The notes under the pieces: model-generated | Told to the model about the DNA's origin: nothing | What the model saw: the letters and a program-made list of their open reading frames with translations, nothing else | The model's database searches: none | Program-made: the position numbers and the translations under genes | Origin: Clostridia bacterium | Lineage (GTDB): Bacteria; Bacillota; Clostridia; Oscillospirales; CAG-272 | NCBI GenBank assembly: GCA_017502915.1 | Contig: JAFVUB010000013.1 | Location: forward strand, 1-57,683 | DNA: 57,683 bases | Direction of reading: 5' to 3' | Shown: positions 46,489-55,421 of the stretch, piece after piece | How positions within the stretch are numbered: position 1 is the first letter of the stretch | Layout of the letters: each line of letters opens with the position of its first letter

Positions 46489-47040
46489 ATGTTAAACGAA
46501 ATAAAAAGCTCCGCCGCCAAGCTGACCGAGCAGCTGATAGCCGTTTCGGGTATTGGCAAGGGAGACATACTCGTTGTTGGTTGCTCAAGCTCGGAGATAG
46601 TTGGTGCCGTTATCGGACACGGATCGAGCCTTGAGGCTGCCGAAGCCGTTTTCGAGGGAATTAGCTCGGTCACCTCGCGCCACGGCATTTACCTTGCCGC
46701 ACAGTGCTGCGAGCATCTCAACCGCGCCATCGTGGTCGAGCGCGATTGCGCCGAGCGTTACGGACTTGATCCCGTCACCGTTATGCCCATCCCCTCGGCG
46801 GGCGGTTCGTTTGCCTCGACGGCATACCGTTGTTTTGAGAGACCCGTCGTGGTTGAAACAGTGAAGGCTCACGCCGGGATCGACGTTGGAGACACGCTCA
46901 TAGGTATGCACCTGCGCCCCGTTGCCGTTCCCGTTCGACTTGACGTCAAGCAGCTCGGCGAGGCAAGAGTGGTTTGCGCGAGAACCCGCCCAAAGCTCAT
47001 CGGAGGTATTCGCGCGCAGTACCCTGAGGATATAAGATAA
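46489..47040 (+). CDS. TIGR01440/DUF436 family protein (YwlG-like)
   Basis: A 183-residue conserved Firmicute protein without known function. The family-defining stretches are VVGCSSSEIVGAVIG, QCCEHLNRAIVVER and GMHLRPVAVPVR. The gene is last in the plus-strand operon, 13 nt after the permease with ACAGGAGATAACAA before the ATG, and is followed by a strong terminator. Confidence 0.92.
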   Translation: MLNEIKSSAAKLTEQLIAVSGIGKGDILVVGCSSSEIVGAVIGHGSSLEAAEAVFEGISSVTSRHGIYLAAQCCEHLNRAIVVERDCAERYGLDPVTVMPIPSAGGSFASTAYRCFERPVVVETVKAHAGIDVGDTLIGMHLRPVAVPVRLDVKQLGEARVVCARTRPKLIGGIRAQYPEDIR

Positions 47041-47042
47041 TT

Positions 47043-47079
47043 AAAAGCACACAAGACAATGCGTCTTGTGTGCTTTTTT
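47043..47079. terminator. Bidirectional terminator (DUF436 gene / carbamate kinase)
   Basis: A perfect 15-bp stem (47043-47057 with 47063-47077), AATGC loop, followed by T-runs on both strands, between convergent genes. Confidence 0.93.
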
Positions 47080-48017
47080 TAGAGCGTTATAAGAGTTCCG
47101 CTTTCGTTTCGCATCGCTTGCGGAGCTTTCTCCAGCGATCCGATAACGGCGCGCTTTCCCCAGCCGCTTCGAACGAAGCCTATCGCCGCCTCGACCTTGG
47201 GCTTCATAGAGCCCTCGCCGAATTGACCCTCTTGAAGATACTTTTCCGCCTCTCCGCTGCTCATTTCGGTCAAGGCTCGCTGGTCTGCGCGACCGTAGTT
47301 CACGAAAACGTGATCGACCGCCGTGAGAATAAACAGATAGTCCGCCCCGACGACTTCGGCGAGCTTTGCCGAGGCAAAGTCCTTGTCTATCACCGCCGAA
47401 ACGCCGTGCAAAAATCCGTCGTCGTCCATCACGACCGGTATTCCGCCACCGCCGCCCGCTATTACGATATATTCGTTATCAAGCAGATTGAGGATAGACT
47501 TTTTCTCTATTATATCTATCGGACGGGGCGAGGCGACCACTCGCCTCCAGCCGCGACCCGAATCCTCCTGCATCCAGAGTGTGGGGTCGCTTCGCATCAT
47601 ATCGCGAGCCGTTTCCTCGTCGTAAAAGGCGCCTATCGGCTTTTTGGGATTCTCAAACGCGGGGTCGTTTCGGTCGACCAAGACCTGAGTTATCAGGGTT
47701 GCAACCTGCCACGGCATATTGCGGATACGAAGCTCGCGGTATATCCCCTTTTGCAGGTGATAACCGATATACCCCTGGCTCATCGCAGTACATTCCTGAA
47801 GCGGCATCTGAGCGATCTTTTCGTTTTGCGCCGAAGACGTATCAAAGGCGAGATTTATCATACCGACCTGCGGCCCGTTTCCGTGACTTATGATTATCTC
47901 GTGGCCTTGGTTTATAAGACCGATCAGCGACGGCATTGCCTCCTCGATCCTTTGTTGCTGTTCAGCGGGAGTGTTTCCGAGGGCGTTTCCTCCCAAAGCT
48001 ATTACTATTCTTGCCAT
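47079..48017 (-). CDS. arcC: Carbamate kinase
   Basis: A 312-residue amino acid kinase that converts carbamoyl phosphate and ADP to ATP, CO2 and ammonia. Conserved stretches: IVIALGGNALG at the start, HGNGPQVG, AGGGGIPV, and IDKDFASAKLAEVVGADYLFILTAVD. It is the final gene of the agmatine deiminase operon. The start at 48017 lies inside the end of aguA (13-nt overlap), with only a weak CGGAAA site, implying translational coupling. Confidence 0.96.
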   Translation of the reverse strand: MARIVIALGGNALGNTPAEQQQRIEEAMPSLIGLINQGHEIIISHGNGPQVGMINLAFDTSSAQNEKIAQMPLQECTAMSQGYIGYHLQKGIYRELRIRNMPWQVATLITQVLVDRNDPAFENPKKPIGAFYDEETARDMMRSDPTLWMQEDSGRGWRRVVASPRPIDIIEKKSILNLLDNEYIVIAGGGGGIPVVMDDDGFLHGVSAVIDKDFASAKLAEVVGADYLFILTAVDHVFVNYGRADQRALTEMSSGEAEKYLQEGQFGEGSMKPKVEAAIGFVRSGWGKRAVIGSLEKAPQAMRNESGTLITL

Positions 48018-49126
48018 TTTCCGACACAAGTTGAGCAGGGCTGCTGCTGTGTTATACAGTGAATGTTTCCGCCGCCGTACGCCACCTCTGTGGTCATAAC
48101 GCCGACAACGTCGCGCTCGGGGAACATTTCCTGCACCTGACGAACTGCCAGCGCGTCGTTTTCATCACCGTACTGCGGAAGAATAACGGCATCGTTTATA
48201 ATGAGGAAGTTCATATACGACGCGATGCTGATCTCGCCGTTCTTTCGCGGCTGAGTTCCCTCAACGCGGTCGATGGTCTCGGCTCCCTTGAGAAGCACCG
48301 GCTTTTTCGTCATCGTCAGCTTGTGGACCTTGAGCTTACGACCCTTGGCGTCGGTTGCCTCAGAGAGCGCTCGGTATGCCTCCTGAGCCACCTCGTAGAA
48401 GGGATTGTTTTCGTCATCCGTCCAGATGCAGGCAACCTCTCCGGGGCGAACGAAGCAGGCAACGTCGTCGATATGACCGTTAGTTTCGTCGGGGTCAATA
48501 CCGTCCTTGAGCCAGAGGACCTTTTCACAGCCGAGATACTCACAAAGCAGTGTTTCGATCTCGGAGCGCGTCATATTAGGGTTTCGTCCCTCGGAAAGAA
48601 GGCACATCTCGGTGGTCAGCACCGTACCCTCTCCGTCAACGTGGATCGAACCGCCCTCAAGCACGAAGTTCTCGGTTCTGTAGCTGTCAATGTTTTCTAT
48701 CTCGCAAACCTTTTGAGCCACGCTGTCGTCCTTGTCCCACGGAAAATAGAGCCCGTCGTAAAGACCTCCCCAGGCGTTAAAGCTCCAGTCAACGCCTCGG
48801 ATACCGCCGTGGTCGTTGACGACGAAGGTTGGTCCGCAGTCGCGTATCCAAGCGTCGTTGCTCGACATCTCAACGACTCTGATCGCGGGCGACAGTCTGG
48901 CTCTCGCGTTTGCATACTGCTCGTGAGAGACGCAAACCGTCATCTTTTCGTACTTAACGATAGCCTCTGCCACTTCAACAAACGCCGCCTGAGCCGGCTT
49001 TGCTCCATCTCTCCAGTTGTCGTTTCGCTCGGGCCAAAGCATCCAGCAGCCGCTTTGCTTTTCAAACTCGGCGGGCATACGGTAGCCGTCCTGTTTCGGG
49101 GTAGTTCCAATAATTCTTTTTGCCAT
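48005..49126 (-). CDS. aguA: Agmatine deiminase
   Basis: A 373-residue guanidino-group modifying enzyme that turns agmatine into N-carbamoylputrescine and ammonia. It starts with the family region PAEFEKQSGCWMLWPERNDNWR, and has NDAWIRDCGPTFV, GGSIHVDGEGT, GHIDDVACF (catalytic His and Asp) and GGGNIHCITQQQP with the nucleophile cysteine near the end. GGAGAAAAC precedes the ATG. It lies 8 nt after the antiporter gene and overlaps arcC. Confidence 0.96.
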   Translation of the reverse strand: MAKRIIGTTPKQDGYRMPAEFEKQSGCWMLWPERNDNWRDGAKPAQAAFVEVAEAIVKYEKMTVCVSHEQYANARARLSPAIRVVEMSSNDAWIRDCGPTFVVNDHGGIRGVDWSFNAWGGLYDGLYFPWDKDDSVAQKVCEIENIDSYRTENFVLEGGSIHVDGEGTVLTTEMCLLSEGRNPNMTRSEIETLLCEYLGCEKVLWLKDGIDPDETNGHIDDVACFVRPGEVACIWTDDENNPFYEVAQEAYRALSEATDAKGRKLKVHKLTMTKKPVLLKGAETIDRVEGTQPRKNGEISIASYMNFLIINDAVILPQYGDENDALAVRQVQEMFPERDVVGVMTTEVAYGGGNIHCITQQQPCSTCVGKWQE

Positions 49127-49134
49127 GTTTTCTC

Positions 49135-50532
49135 CTATTTAAGCTTATTTGTTGTTTGTTGACGCGAGCGTCGGCGCAAGGACGCTATTATCAGCTCGCC
49201 TATGACCACCGTGATCACCGAGCCTACCGTTATCGGCAGATAGTAGGACAGAGTTTCGGCGTCGAACGACATCGGTACGGCAGTGAACAGTATTGCAACT
49301 ATCGTCAATACCATCGGCAAGTAGGCCAGGAAGAACAAAAAGACTCTGCCGCCCGGTACTCTGAAGGGTCGGTTTCTCTCGGGATCTCGACGTCGAAGCG
49401 TCAGAAACGCCGGAAATACGGGAATATAGCTGGCAAGCAGCATTACGAGATTGAGAGCGAAGAAGCTCCAGAAGAGCGAGGAATCGGGCGAGACCGCCTC
49501 GATCAGCACTCCAAGCACGCATATCACCGACGCCATAACCCCCGACGCCACTGCAGAGCCGACCGGCATATCGTTTTTCTTTCGACGCTTTGCGAAGAGA
49601 GACGGAAGGTCTCCCCTTTCGGCGGCGTAAGCGGCGGTCGAGTTTACTCCCATCGACCAGGAGATCATATTTCCGAAAAGCGTTATCAAGAACAATAGCG
49701 CGACGGTGGCAACGAAAATCCCACCGGTCTTACCTATCATAAGCGACACCGAATCTATAAGTCCCGATTCGGGGCTGATGTTCTCCACCGGAACTGCCGC
49801 ACCAATACCGAACGCCGAGAAAAGATAGATCGCCGCAATGACCACGCCTCCGATGATTATCGCCTGAGGTATCTGTCGCTTGGGGTTTTGCATACTGTCG
49901 GCGTAGGTGCAGACCACCTCAAAGCCTAAGAAATTAAAGATAATGACCGAGATATACGACAGGCTTTGAAGATCAAAGGACGGCAAAAAGGTGGCGGCGG
50001 ACATATCGTTTTCAAATCCGTTCTGTATAACGAACCACACGCCGAGAACACCGACCGTCAATGCAAGTATGAGCTTTATCGCGGCGCTGGCATTGAGAAT
50101 GAATATACTGTCGCAGACGGGATAGCAGGCTATGAGCGTAACTATCCAGATAAACGCAAGCTGTATCAAGAGCGAAACCGCAGGGTTTATCTCAACTCCG
50201 AGTATCAGCGAGAGCAGATCGGGGCACATAACGGCAAGCGACGCCATCCAAAGCGGAAAGTTTATCCAATAGTACCACGAAACTCGCGCTCCCCACTTGG
50301 TGTTCGGATACGCCTGACTTACCCAGTCGTAAAGTCCGCCGTCTCCCGAATAAGCCGTTCCCAGCTCGGAGGATATCAAGCCGTACGGCAGAAGAAAGGC
50401 AACGATCATGAGCCCCCACCAGAAGAACTGGCTGTTTCCTATCGAGGCAACGGGAGCTGCCGCCTCGGCTACGAAGACTACGCAGATGACCGTCAGTATT
50501 ACTTCAAAAAGATGAAATTTCTTCTTACTCAT
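49135..50532 (-). CDS. aguD: APC-family permease, probable agmatine/putrescine antiporter
   Basis: A 465-residue amino acid/polyamine/organocation permease with about twelve hydrophobic segments, starting KKFHLFEVILTVICVVFVAEA. Family and operon position (between putrescine carbamoyltransferase and agmatine deiminase) indicate the AguD agmatine:putrescine exchanger; membership of the glutamate:GABA antiporter-like branch is likely. Specificity is inferred from context. It follows the carbamoyltransferase gene by 3 nt. Confidence 0.85.
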   Translation of the reverse strand: MSKKKFHLFEVILTVICVVFVAEAAAPVASIGNSQFFWWGLMIVAFLLPYGLISSELGTAYSGDGGLYDWVSQAYPNTKWGARVSWYYWINFPLWMASLAVMCPDLLSLILGVEINPAVSLLIQLAFIWIVTLIACYPVCDSIFILNASAAIKLILALTVGVLGVWFVIQNGFENDMSAATFLPSFDLQSLSYISVIIFNFLGFEVVCTYADSMQNPKRQIPQAIIIGGVVIAAIYLFSAFGIGAAVPVENISPESGLIDSVSLMIGKTGGIFVATVALLFLITLFGNMISWSMGVNSTAAYAAERGDLPSLFAKRRKKNDMPVGSAVASGVMASVICVLGVLIEAVSPDSSLFWSFFALNLVMLLASYIPVFPAFLTLRRRDPERNRPFRVPGGRVFLFFLAYLPMVLTIVAILFTAVPMSFDAETLSYYLPITVGSVITVVIGELIIASLRRRSRQQTTNKLK

Positions 50533-50535
50533 AGA

Positions 50536-51555
50536 TCATATCACAGAACGACCGAGCTTTTCGTAAAGCGTTCGGTCAAGCTCCTCCTTTGCCGCCGCCA
50601 GAGCGAGATCGGTGTGGCACTGTCTGTTTCTCGAGAAATAGACGAGAAGTCCTCGCATTGCCGTGAGTCGGTTACCCGCCTGCTCCCAGCAGAGCGATGC
50701 TTCGCTGTCTGCAACCTCGTCGGTAACGTCCTCGCCGCGGGTTGCTGGCAGGCAGTGCATAAACTTACAGCCGAGATTTCCAAGCTGCATCAGCTCGCGG
50801 TTGACCTGATAGTCGTGGAAAACGCGAACTCTCTCTTCCTTCGGCATCTCGTTCTCATAAAGACCGTACCAGACGTCGGTGTAGATAAAGTCGGCCTCGC
50901 GAACCGAGTTTCGGTCATCGGTGATCTCAAACGAGCCGCCCGACGCGCGACAGTTCTCTTCAAGTATTCGCTTGTGCTCCTCGTTGAGCTGGTGACCCTT
51001 CGGTCCGTAATGCACGAAGTGCATACCGAGCTTAGTGGTAATAAATCCGAGCGAGGCGCAGACCTGCGTACCGTCGCCGACGAATACTACCTTTATATCC
51101 TCAAGCCTTCTTCCACGCGGCAGATTTTCAAAGATCGTGCACATATCTCCGATCTCCTGCGTCGGGTGGTTGTAATCCGACATTCCGTTGATGACCGGAA
51201 CGCTGCACGCCTGAGCAAGATCGACCACGGTCTTGTGAGTTATGACGCGCGCCATAACTATATCGGTAAGGTAGGAAAGCACGCGTCCCGTATCCCCGAT
51301 GGTTTCGTGACCGCCGAGCTGTATCATACCGGGTCCGAGGTACTGCGCGTGTCCTCCCATCTGGCTCATTGCCGTTTCAAACGAAACGCGAGTTCGGGTC
51401 GACGACTGCTGGAAGATCATTCCGAGCGTCATGTTTTTCATAAGCGGAGGATAATATCCCTTTGCGATCGCCTTTTTTATGGAAAGCGATAGCTCTATGA
51501 TATCGGTCAACTCCTGCTTTGTAAAGTCGTTGCTGTCAATAAAATCCTTTTTCAT
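50536..51555 (-). CDS. ptcA: Putrescine carbamoyltransferase
   Basis: A 339-residue transcarbamylase that phosphorolyses N-carbamoylputrescine to putrescine and carbamoyl phosphate. The carbamoyl-phosphate motif is [10 protein letters not shown], with HPTQEIGD and [15 protein letters not shown] further on; the C-terminal helix ([13 protein letters not shown]) fits PTC rather than ornithine transcarbamylase. The start at 51555 ([11 protein letters not shown]) has AAGGGG upstream; the long upstream frame is non-coding leader. First gene of the agmatine operon. Confidence 0.92.
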   Translation of the reverse strand: MKKDFIDSNDFTKQELTDIIELSLSIKKAIAKGYYPPLMKNMTLGMIFQQSSTRTRVSFETAMSQMGGHAQYLGPGMIQLGGHETIGDTGRVLSYLTDIVMARVITHKTVVDLAQACSVPVINGMSDYNHPTQEIGDMCTIFENLPRGRRLEDIKVVFVGDGTQVCASLGFITTKLGMHFVHYGPKGHQLNEEHKRILEENCRASGGSFEITDDRNSVREADFIYTDVWYGLYENEMPKEERVRVFHDYQVNRELMQLGNLGCKFMHCLPATRGEDVTDEVADSEASLCWEQAGNRLTAMRGLLVYFSRNRQCHTDLALAAAKEELDRTLYEKLGRSVI

Positions 51556-51648
51556 AAACGAACACCCCTTGAAATTTTTTGTTGCCCTACTATTCTTTCC
51601 TGAGGGGCGCTGAAATATTATGGTTATCAAAAAATTGCGTGAAAAAAT

Positions 51649-51668
51649 TGTCAGCCCACGCGCTGACA
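51649..51668. promoter_or_regulatory. Palindrome TGTCAGC-N6-GCTGACA between the agmatine and mgl operons
   Basis: Seven-base perfect arms in the 175-nt divergent region. On the minus strand it is followed by AATTTTTT, so it may be an attenuator in the ptcA leader; equally it has the size and symmetry of a repressor operator for either operon. Confidence 0.5.
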
Positions 51669-51730
51669 TTATGACGAGATTTTCGGGAATGATAATAGCG
51701 CAATATGTTTTTAGAACGAGGTTTTTTGAA

Positions 51731-52795
51731 ATGAAAAGATTTTTTACCATAATATTGCTTTTTGCGCTTCTTTCCTCCCTTCTTTTAACGAGCGCCTGCT
51801 CGTCGGGTGAGGAGAGCGAGGTTCACGTTTTCTTCTATAATTACAGTGACACCTATATAACAAGTGTTCGCTCGGCTCTGGCAACAGTAATGAACGCCTC
51901 GGGCGCCTCTTTCCAGAACTACGACGGCAACAACAACCAAACCACACAAACCGAGCAGATACGAACCGCGATCACCAAAGGTGCTCGCGTGCTTCTCGTC
52001 AATCTGGTCAACACCGGCTCGGCAGACGCGGCAACCACAGTCGTTAACGAAGCTAAAAATGCGGGCGTTCCGGTCGTGTTCTTCAACCGAGAGGTCCCCG
52101 ATTCGGTGGTGAACAGCTACGACAAATGTGCCTTTGTCGGAACAGACTCCGAGGAGGCAGGCCATCTTCAGGGGCAGATGATCGGGGATTACGTTAAGGA
52201 AAACTTTCAAACGCTCGATCTCAACGGCGACGGCGAGATAAGTTATATCCTCTTCAAGGGCGAGGAGGGCAACAACGAGGCAATCCACCGCACCCGCTAC
52301 GCCGTTGAGGACGCGAACAATATCCTGACGTCTGCCGGGATGAAGCCCCTTCGCTTTTACGACAAAAGTAACGCAAACAAATATCTGGTCGACCCGAACG
52401 GCGCGTGGAGCGCGGCGGCGGCAAATCAGTATATGACCACAGCTCTCGCATCCTACAACGAAGCCAACAACAATATGATAGAGCTTGTCATCTGCAATAA
52501 CGACGGCATGGCGGAGGGAGCGATCACGGCGCTGAATACTGCCGGATACAACAACGGCAGCGGCAAAAGCATCCCGGTTTTTGGGGTCGACGCCACCGAC
52601 GCCGCGAAAAATCTTATAGCAAGCAATAAGATGACCGGAACTATCAAGCAGGACGCCGAGGGTATGGCTCGTGCGCTCGACAAGCTGGCGGCAAACGCTC
52701 TCGCAGGTCGTTCCCTTCTTGACGGAGTTGACGAATTCACAGTCGACGAAGGGGTCGCAAAGATCCGCATACCCTACGAAAAGTATCTTGGCTGA
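51731..52795 (+). CDS. mglB: Galactose/glucose-type ABC importer binding lipoprotein
   Basis: A 354-residue periplasmic-binding-type protein with a lipoprotein signal (hydrophobic stretch ending LLTSAC, C23). It belongs to the MglB/RbsB sugar-binding fold, and the [10 protein letters not shown] loop matches the EF-hand-like calcium site of the E. coli galactose-binding protein. The start at 51731 has GAGG upstream; the longer frame starts in the leader. First gene of mglBAC. Confidence 0.9.
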   Translation: MKRFFTIILLFALLSSLLLTSACSSGEESEVHVFFYNYSDTYITSVRSALATVMNASGASFQNYDGNNNQTTQTEQIRTAITKGARVLLVNLVNTGSADAATTVVNEAKNAGVPVVFFNREVPDSVVNSYDKCAFVGTDSEEAGHLQGQMIGDYVKENFQTLDLNGDGEISYILFKGEEGNNEAIHRTRYAVEDANNILTSAGMKPLRFYDKSNANKYLVDPNGAWSAAAANQYMTTALASYNEANNNMIELVICNNDGMAEGAITALNTAGYNNGSGKSIPVFGVDATDAAKNLIASNKMTGTIKQDAEGMARALDKLAANALAGRSLLDGVDEFTVDEGVAKIRIPYEKYLG

Positions 52796-52798
52796 GCT

Positions 52799-54298
52799 AT
52801 GGAAGGCAAGTTTCTGCTTGAAATGCAGAATATCGGCAAGTATTTTCCCGGAGTACGGGCGCTCGACGGAGTAACACTTCGAGTGCGCCCGGGGAGCGTT
52901 CACGCGCTTATGGGAGAAAACGGCGCCGGAAAGTCAACGCTTATGAAATGCCTTTTCGGTATATATCATAAGGATACGGGAACTATCCTGCTCGACGGTG
53001 ACGAGGTGTCCTTCAAAAACCCAACCGAGGCGTTGCAGTTCGGCGTTGCAATGGTTCACCAGGAGCTGAACCAAGCCCTTTCACGAAGCGTTATGGACAA
53101 CATCTGGTTGGGTCGTTATCCGACCTTTGGAGGGCTCTTCGTTTCGGAAAAGAAAATGCTCGCCGACACTCGCGCTATATTTGACGAGCTTGGCGTTTCT
53201 GTCGACCCTTACAAGATCATGAGCGAGATGTCGGTGTCTGACCGTCAGATGGTCGAGATCGCCAAGGCGGTATCGTACAATGCGCGCGTTATAGTTTTTG
53301 ACGAGCCGACCTCGTCGCTCACCGAAAAAGAGGTAGCTCACCTTTTCAAAATAATACGAGCCCTGCGAGACCGCGGCTGTGCTATCATCTATATATCTCA
53401 TAAAATGGAGGAGATACTCGAGATCTCCGACGAGGTTACGGTTATGCGAGACGGGCGCTGGATAGCGACCGAGCCTGCGAGTGAGCTTTCAATGGAAAAG
53501 ATAATACGCCTTATGGTTGGACGTGACCTTGAAAGCCGTTTTCCCCAACGAAAAGGTAAGCCGGGTGAGGTCATTCTCTCGGTCAAAAATCTCTCCGGAC
53601 GCTATAATCATCTTGAAAACGTCTCGTTCGAGCTACGCCGCGGAGAGATACTCGGTCTTTCGGGTCTTGCCGGCGCAGGTCGATCCGAGCTTATCGAGGC
53701 TATTTTCGGGCTTACGGCGCGTCGAGGCGGTAGTATTGAGCTTTTTTCAAGAATAATAGAGAACAAAACTCCTCGTGAAGCGATCAAAAACGGTTTTGCC
53801 CTCGTGACCGAGGAAAGACGTGCAACCGGTATCTTCGGCGTTCTTTCTATCAAGGAAAACGCAACTATATCAAGTCTCAAGGGCGCCTTGCGATTAGGGT
53901 TGTTCGTCAACGACGGCACACTCCGCCGCAATACCGATTGGGCGATAAACGAAATGAAGATCAAGACCGCCTCGCAGAAAACTCAGATACGAACTCTTTC
54001 GGGCGGAAATCAGCAAAAGGTCATTTTCGGTCGTTGGCTGCTGACCCAGCCAGATATCCTTCTGCTGGACGAGCCGACCCGAGGGATAGATGTCGGCGCT
54101 AAATTCGAAATATACCGTCTTATGGCAGAGCTTGCTGACGAGGGTAGGTCAATAATCATCGTTTCGTCAGAAATGCCCGAGCTTTTTGGGGTTTGTGACC
54201 GAATACTCGTCATGTCTAACGGACGCCTTGCCGGTGAGGTTGACCCAAAAACCTCCTCGCAAGAAGAGGTCATGGAGCTCTCGGCGCGATTCTTGTAA
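52799..54298 (+). CDS. mglA: Sugar ABC importer ATPase, tandem domains (MglA-like)
   Basis: A 499-residue protein with two ABC domains. The first has GENGAGKST, MSVSDRQMVEIAKA and IVFDEPTSSLT; the second has a degenerate Walker A (GLAGAGRSEL), LSGGNQQKVIFGRWL and ILLLDEPTRGID, the usual MglA/RbsA/XylG pattern. It begins 3 nt after mglB with little ribosome binding site, so it relies on coupling. Galactose is most likely, given MglB. Confidence 0.93.
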   Translation: MEGKFLLEMQNIGKYFPGVRALDGVTLRVRPGSVHALMGENGAGKSTLMKCLFGIYHKDTGTILLDGDEVSFKNPTEALQFGVAMVHQELNQALSRSVMDNIWLGRYPTFGGLFVSEKKMLADTRAIFDELGVSVDPYKIMSEMSVSDRQMVEIAKAVSYNARVIVFDEPTSSLTEKEVAHLFKIIRALRDRGCAIIYISHKMEEILEISDEVTVMRDGRWIATEPASELSMEKIIRLMVGRDLESRFPQRKGKPGEVILSVKNLSGRYNHLENVSFELRRGEILGLSGLAGAGRSELIEAIFGLTARRGGSIELFSRIIENKTPREAIKNGFALVTEERRATGIFGVLSIKENATISSLKGALRLGLFVNDGTLRRNTDWAINEMKIKTASQKTQIRTLSGGNQQKVIFGRWLLTQPDILLLDEPTRGIDVGAKFEIYRLMAELADEGRSIIIVSSEMPELFGVCDRILVMSNGRLAGEVDPKTSSQEEVMELSARFL

Positions 54299-54311
54299 CG
54301 GAGGTCTACAA

Positions 54312-55382
54312 ATGAAACTATTTGCAAACAATATGCAACGCTGGCGAGAGTTTCGGGAGCTTGACAAGCGCGATCGCGGACGTGCCGTCACCGAGCTTAT
54401 CATAAACAACTCGCTTTATATACTGCTCTTCCTTGCGATAATATTTATCGGGATCCGTTCTCCCCGCTTTCTCTCGATCCCCTCGCTGATAAATATTCTC
54501 TCGCTGTCGGCAGCGGGACTTCCCATCGCGCTCGGCATTGCGGGCTGTATAATACTCACGGGAACCGACCTGTCTGCCGGACGAATCGTCGGTCTCACGG
54601 CTTGTATTGCGGCATCGCTCCTACAATCGACCGATTACGGAAACAAGATGTTCCCGGGACTCGCAACTCTTCCGATATGGCTGGTGCTGTTGATCGTTCT
54701 TGCAGTAAGTGGAGTCATCGGCTTGATAAACGGCTTTTGCACCGCAAAATTCAAGCTCCACCCCTTTATCGTAACGCTTGCCACTCAGCTGATAGTATAC
54801 GGTGTCCTTCTTCTTTATCTGATGATAGGAAACAACAACGGTCAGGCGATCTCGGGGCTTTCACCCGAATTCAACGATTTCATAAACGGAAGCATTCTTA
54901 ATATCGCCGGCACACCTATACCAAACTTCGTCTGGTACGCCCTTGCTATAACGCTTATTATGTGGGTAGTTTGGAATAAGACCAGATTTGGAAAGAATAT
55001 GTTTGCCGTTGGCTCGAATTCCGAGGCAGCAAACGTTTCGGGAGTGAACGTGACCGCAACGATAATGCTGGTTTTCACGCTCGCCGGTGTGCTTTATGGA
55101 GTGACCGGCTTCATCGAAGCGGCAAGAATATCGTCAAACAGCGCCGCCACCGGTGTCAACTACGAGCTTGACGCCATCGCCGCCTGTGTTATCGGCGGAG
55201 TATCATTCGTCGGAGGCATCGGCAAGATACGCGGCGTAATACTTGGAGTGGTGCTTTTGAGACTGATCTTCGTGGGTCTGACCTTTTTGAGCATCGACGC
55301 CAATCTGCAGTATATCATTAAAGGTCTTATAATCCTCGTTGCCTGCGCGATAGACATGAGAAAATATCTCGTCAAGAAATAA
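54312..55382 (+). CDS. mglC: Sugar ABC importer permease (MglC-like)
   Basis: A 356-residue membrane protein with about nine to ten hydrophobic segments of the BPD_transp_2 family; signature stretches include ILTGTDLSAGRIVGLTACIAAS and FVGGIGKIRGVILGVVLLRLI. The start at 54312 follows GGAGGTCTACAA. It completes the binding protein-ATPase-permease trio for galactose or a related sugar. Confidence 0.93.
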   Translation: MKLFANNMQRWREFRELDKRDRGRAVTELIINNSLYILLFLAIIFIGIRSPRFLSIPSLINILSLSAAGLPIALGIAGCIILTGTDLSAGRIVGLTACIAASLLQSTDYGNKMFPGLATLPIWLVLLIVLAVSGVIGLINGFCTAKFKLHPFIVTLATQLIVYGVLLLYLMIGNNNGQAISGLSPEFNDFINGSILNIAGTPIPNFVWYALAITLIMWVVWNKTRFGKNMFAVGSNSEAANVSGVNVTATIMLVFTLAGVLYGVTGFIEAARISSNSAATGVNYELDAIAACVIGGVSFVGGIGKIRGVILGVVLLRLIFVGLTFLSIDANLQYIIKGLIILVACAIDMRKYLVKK

Positions 55383-55386
55383 AGCA

Positions 55387-55419
55387 AAGGGGTACAGCTC
55401 ATTGAGCTGTACCCCTTCA
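55387..55419. terminator. Bidirectional terminator (mglC / AMP-ligase)
   Basis: A 14-bp perfect stem (55387-55400 with 55404-55417), 3-nt loop, between convergent stop codons. Confidence 0.85.
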
Positions 55420-55421
55420 CT

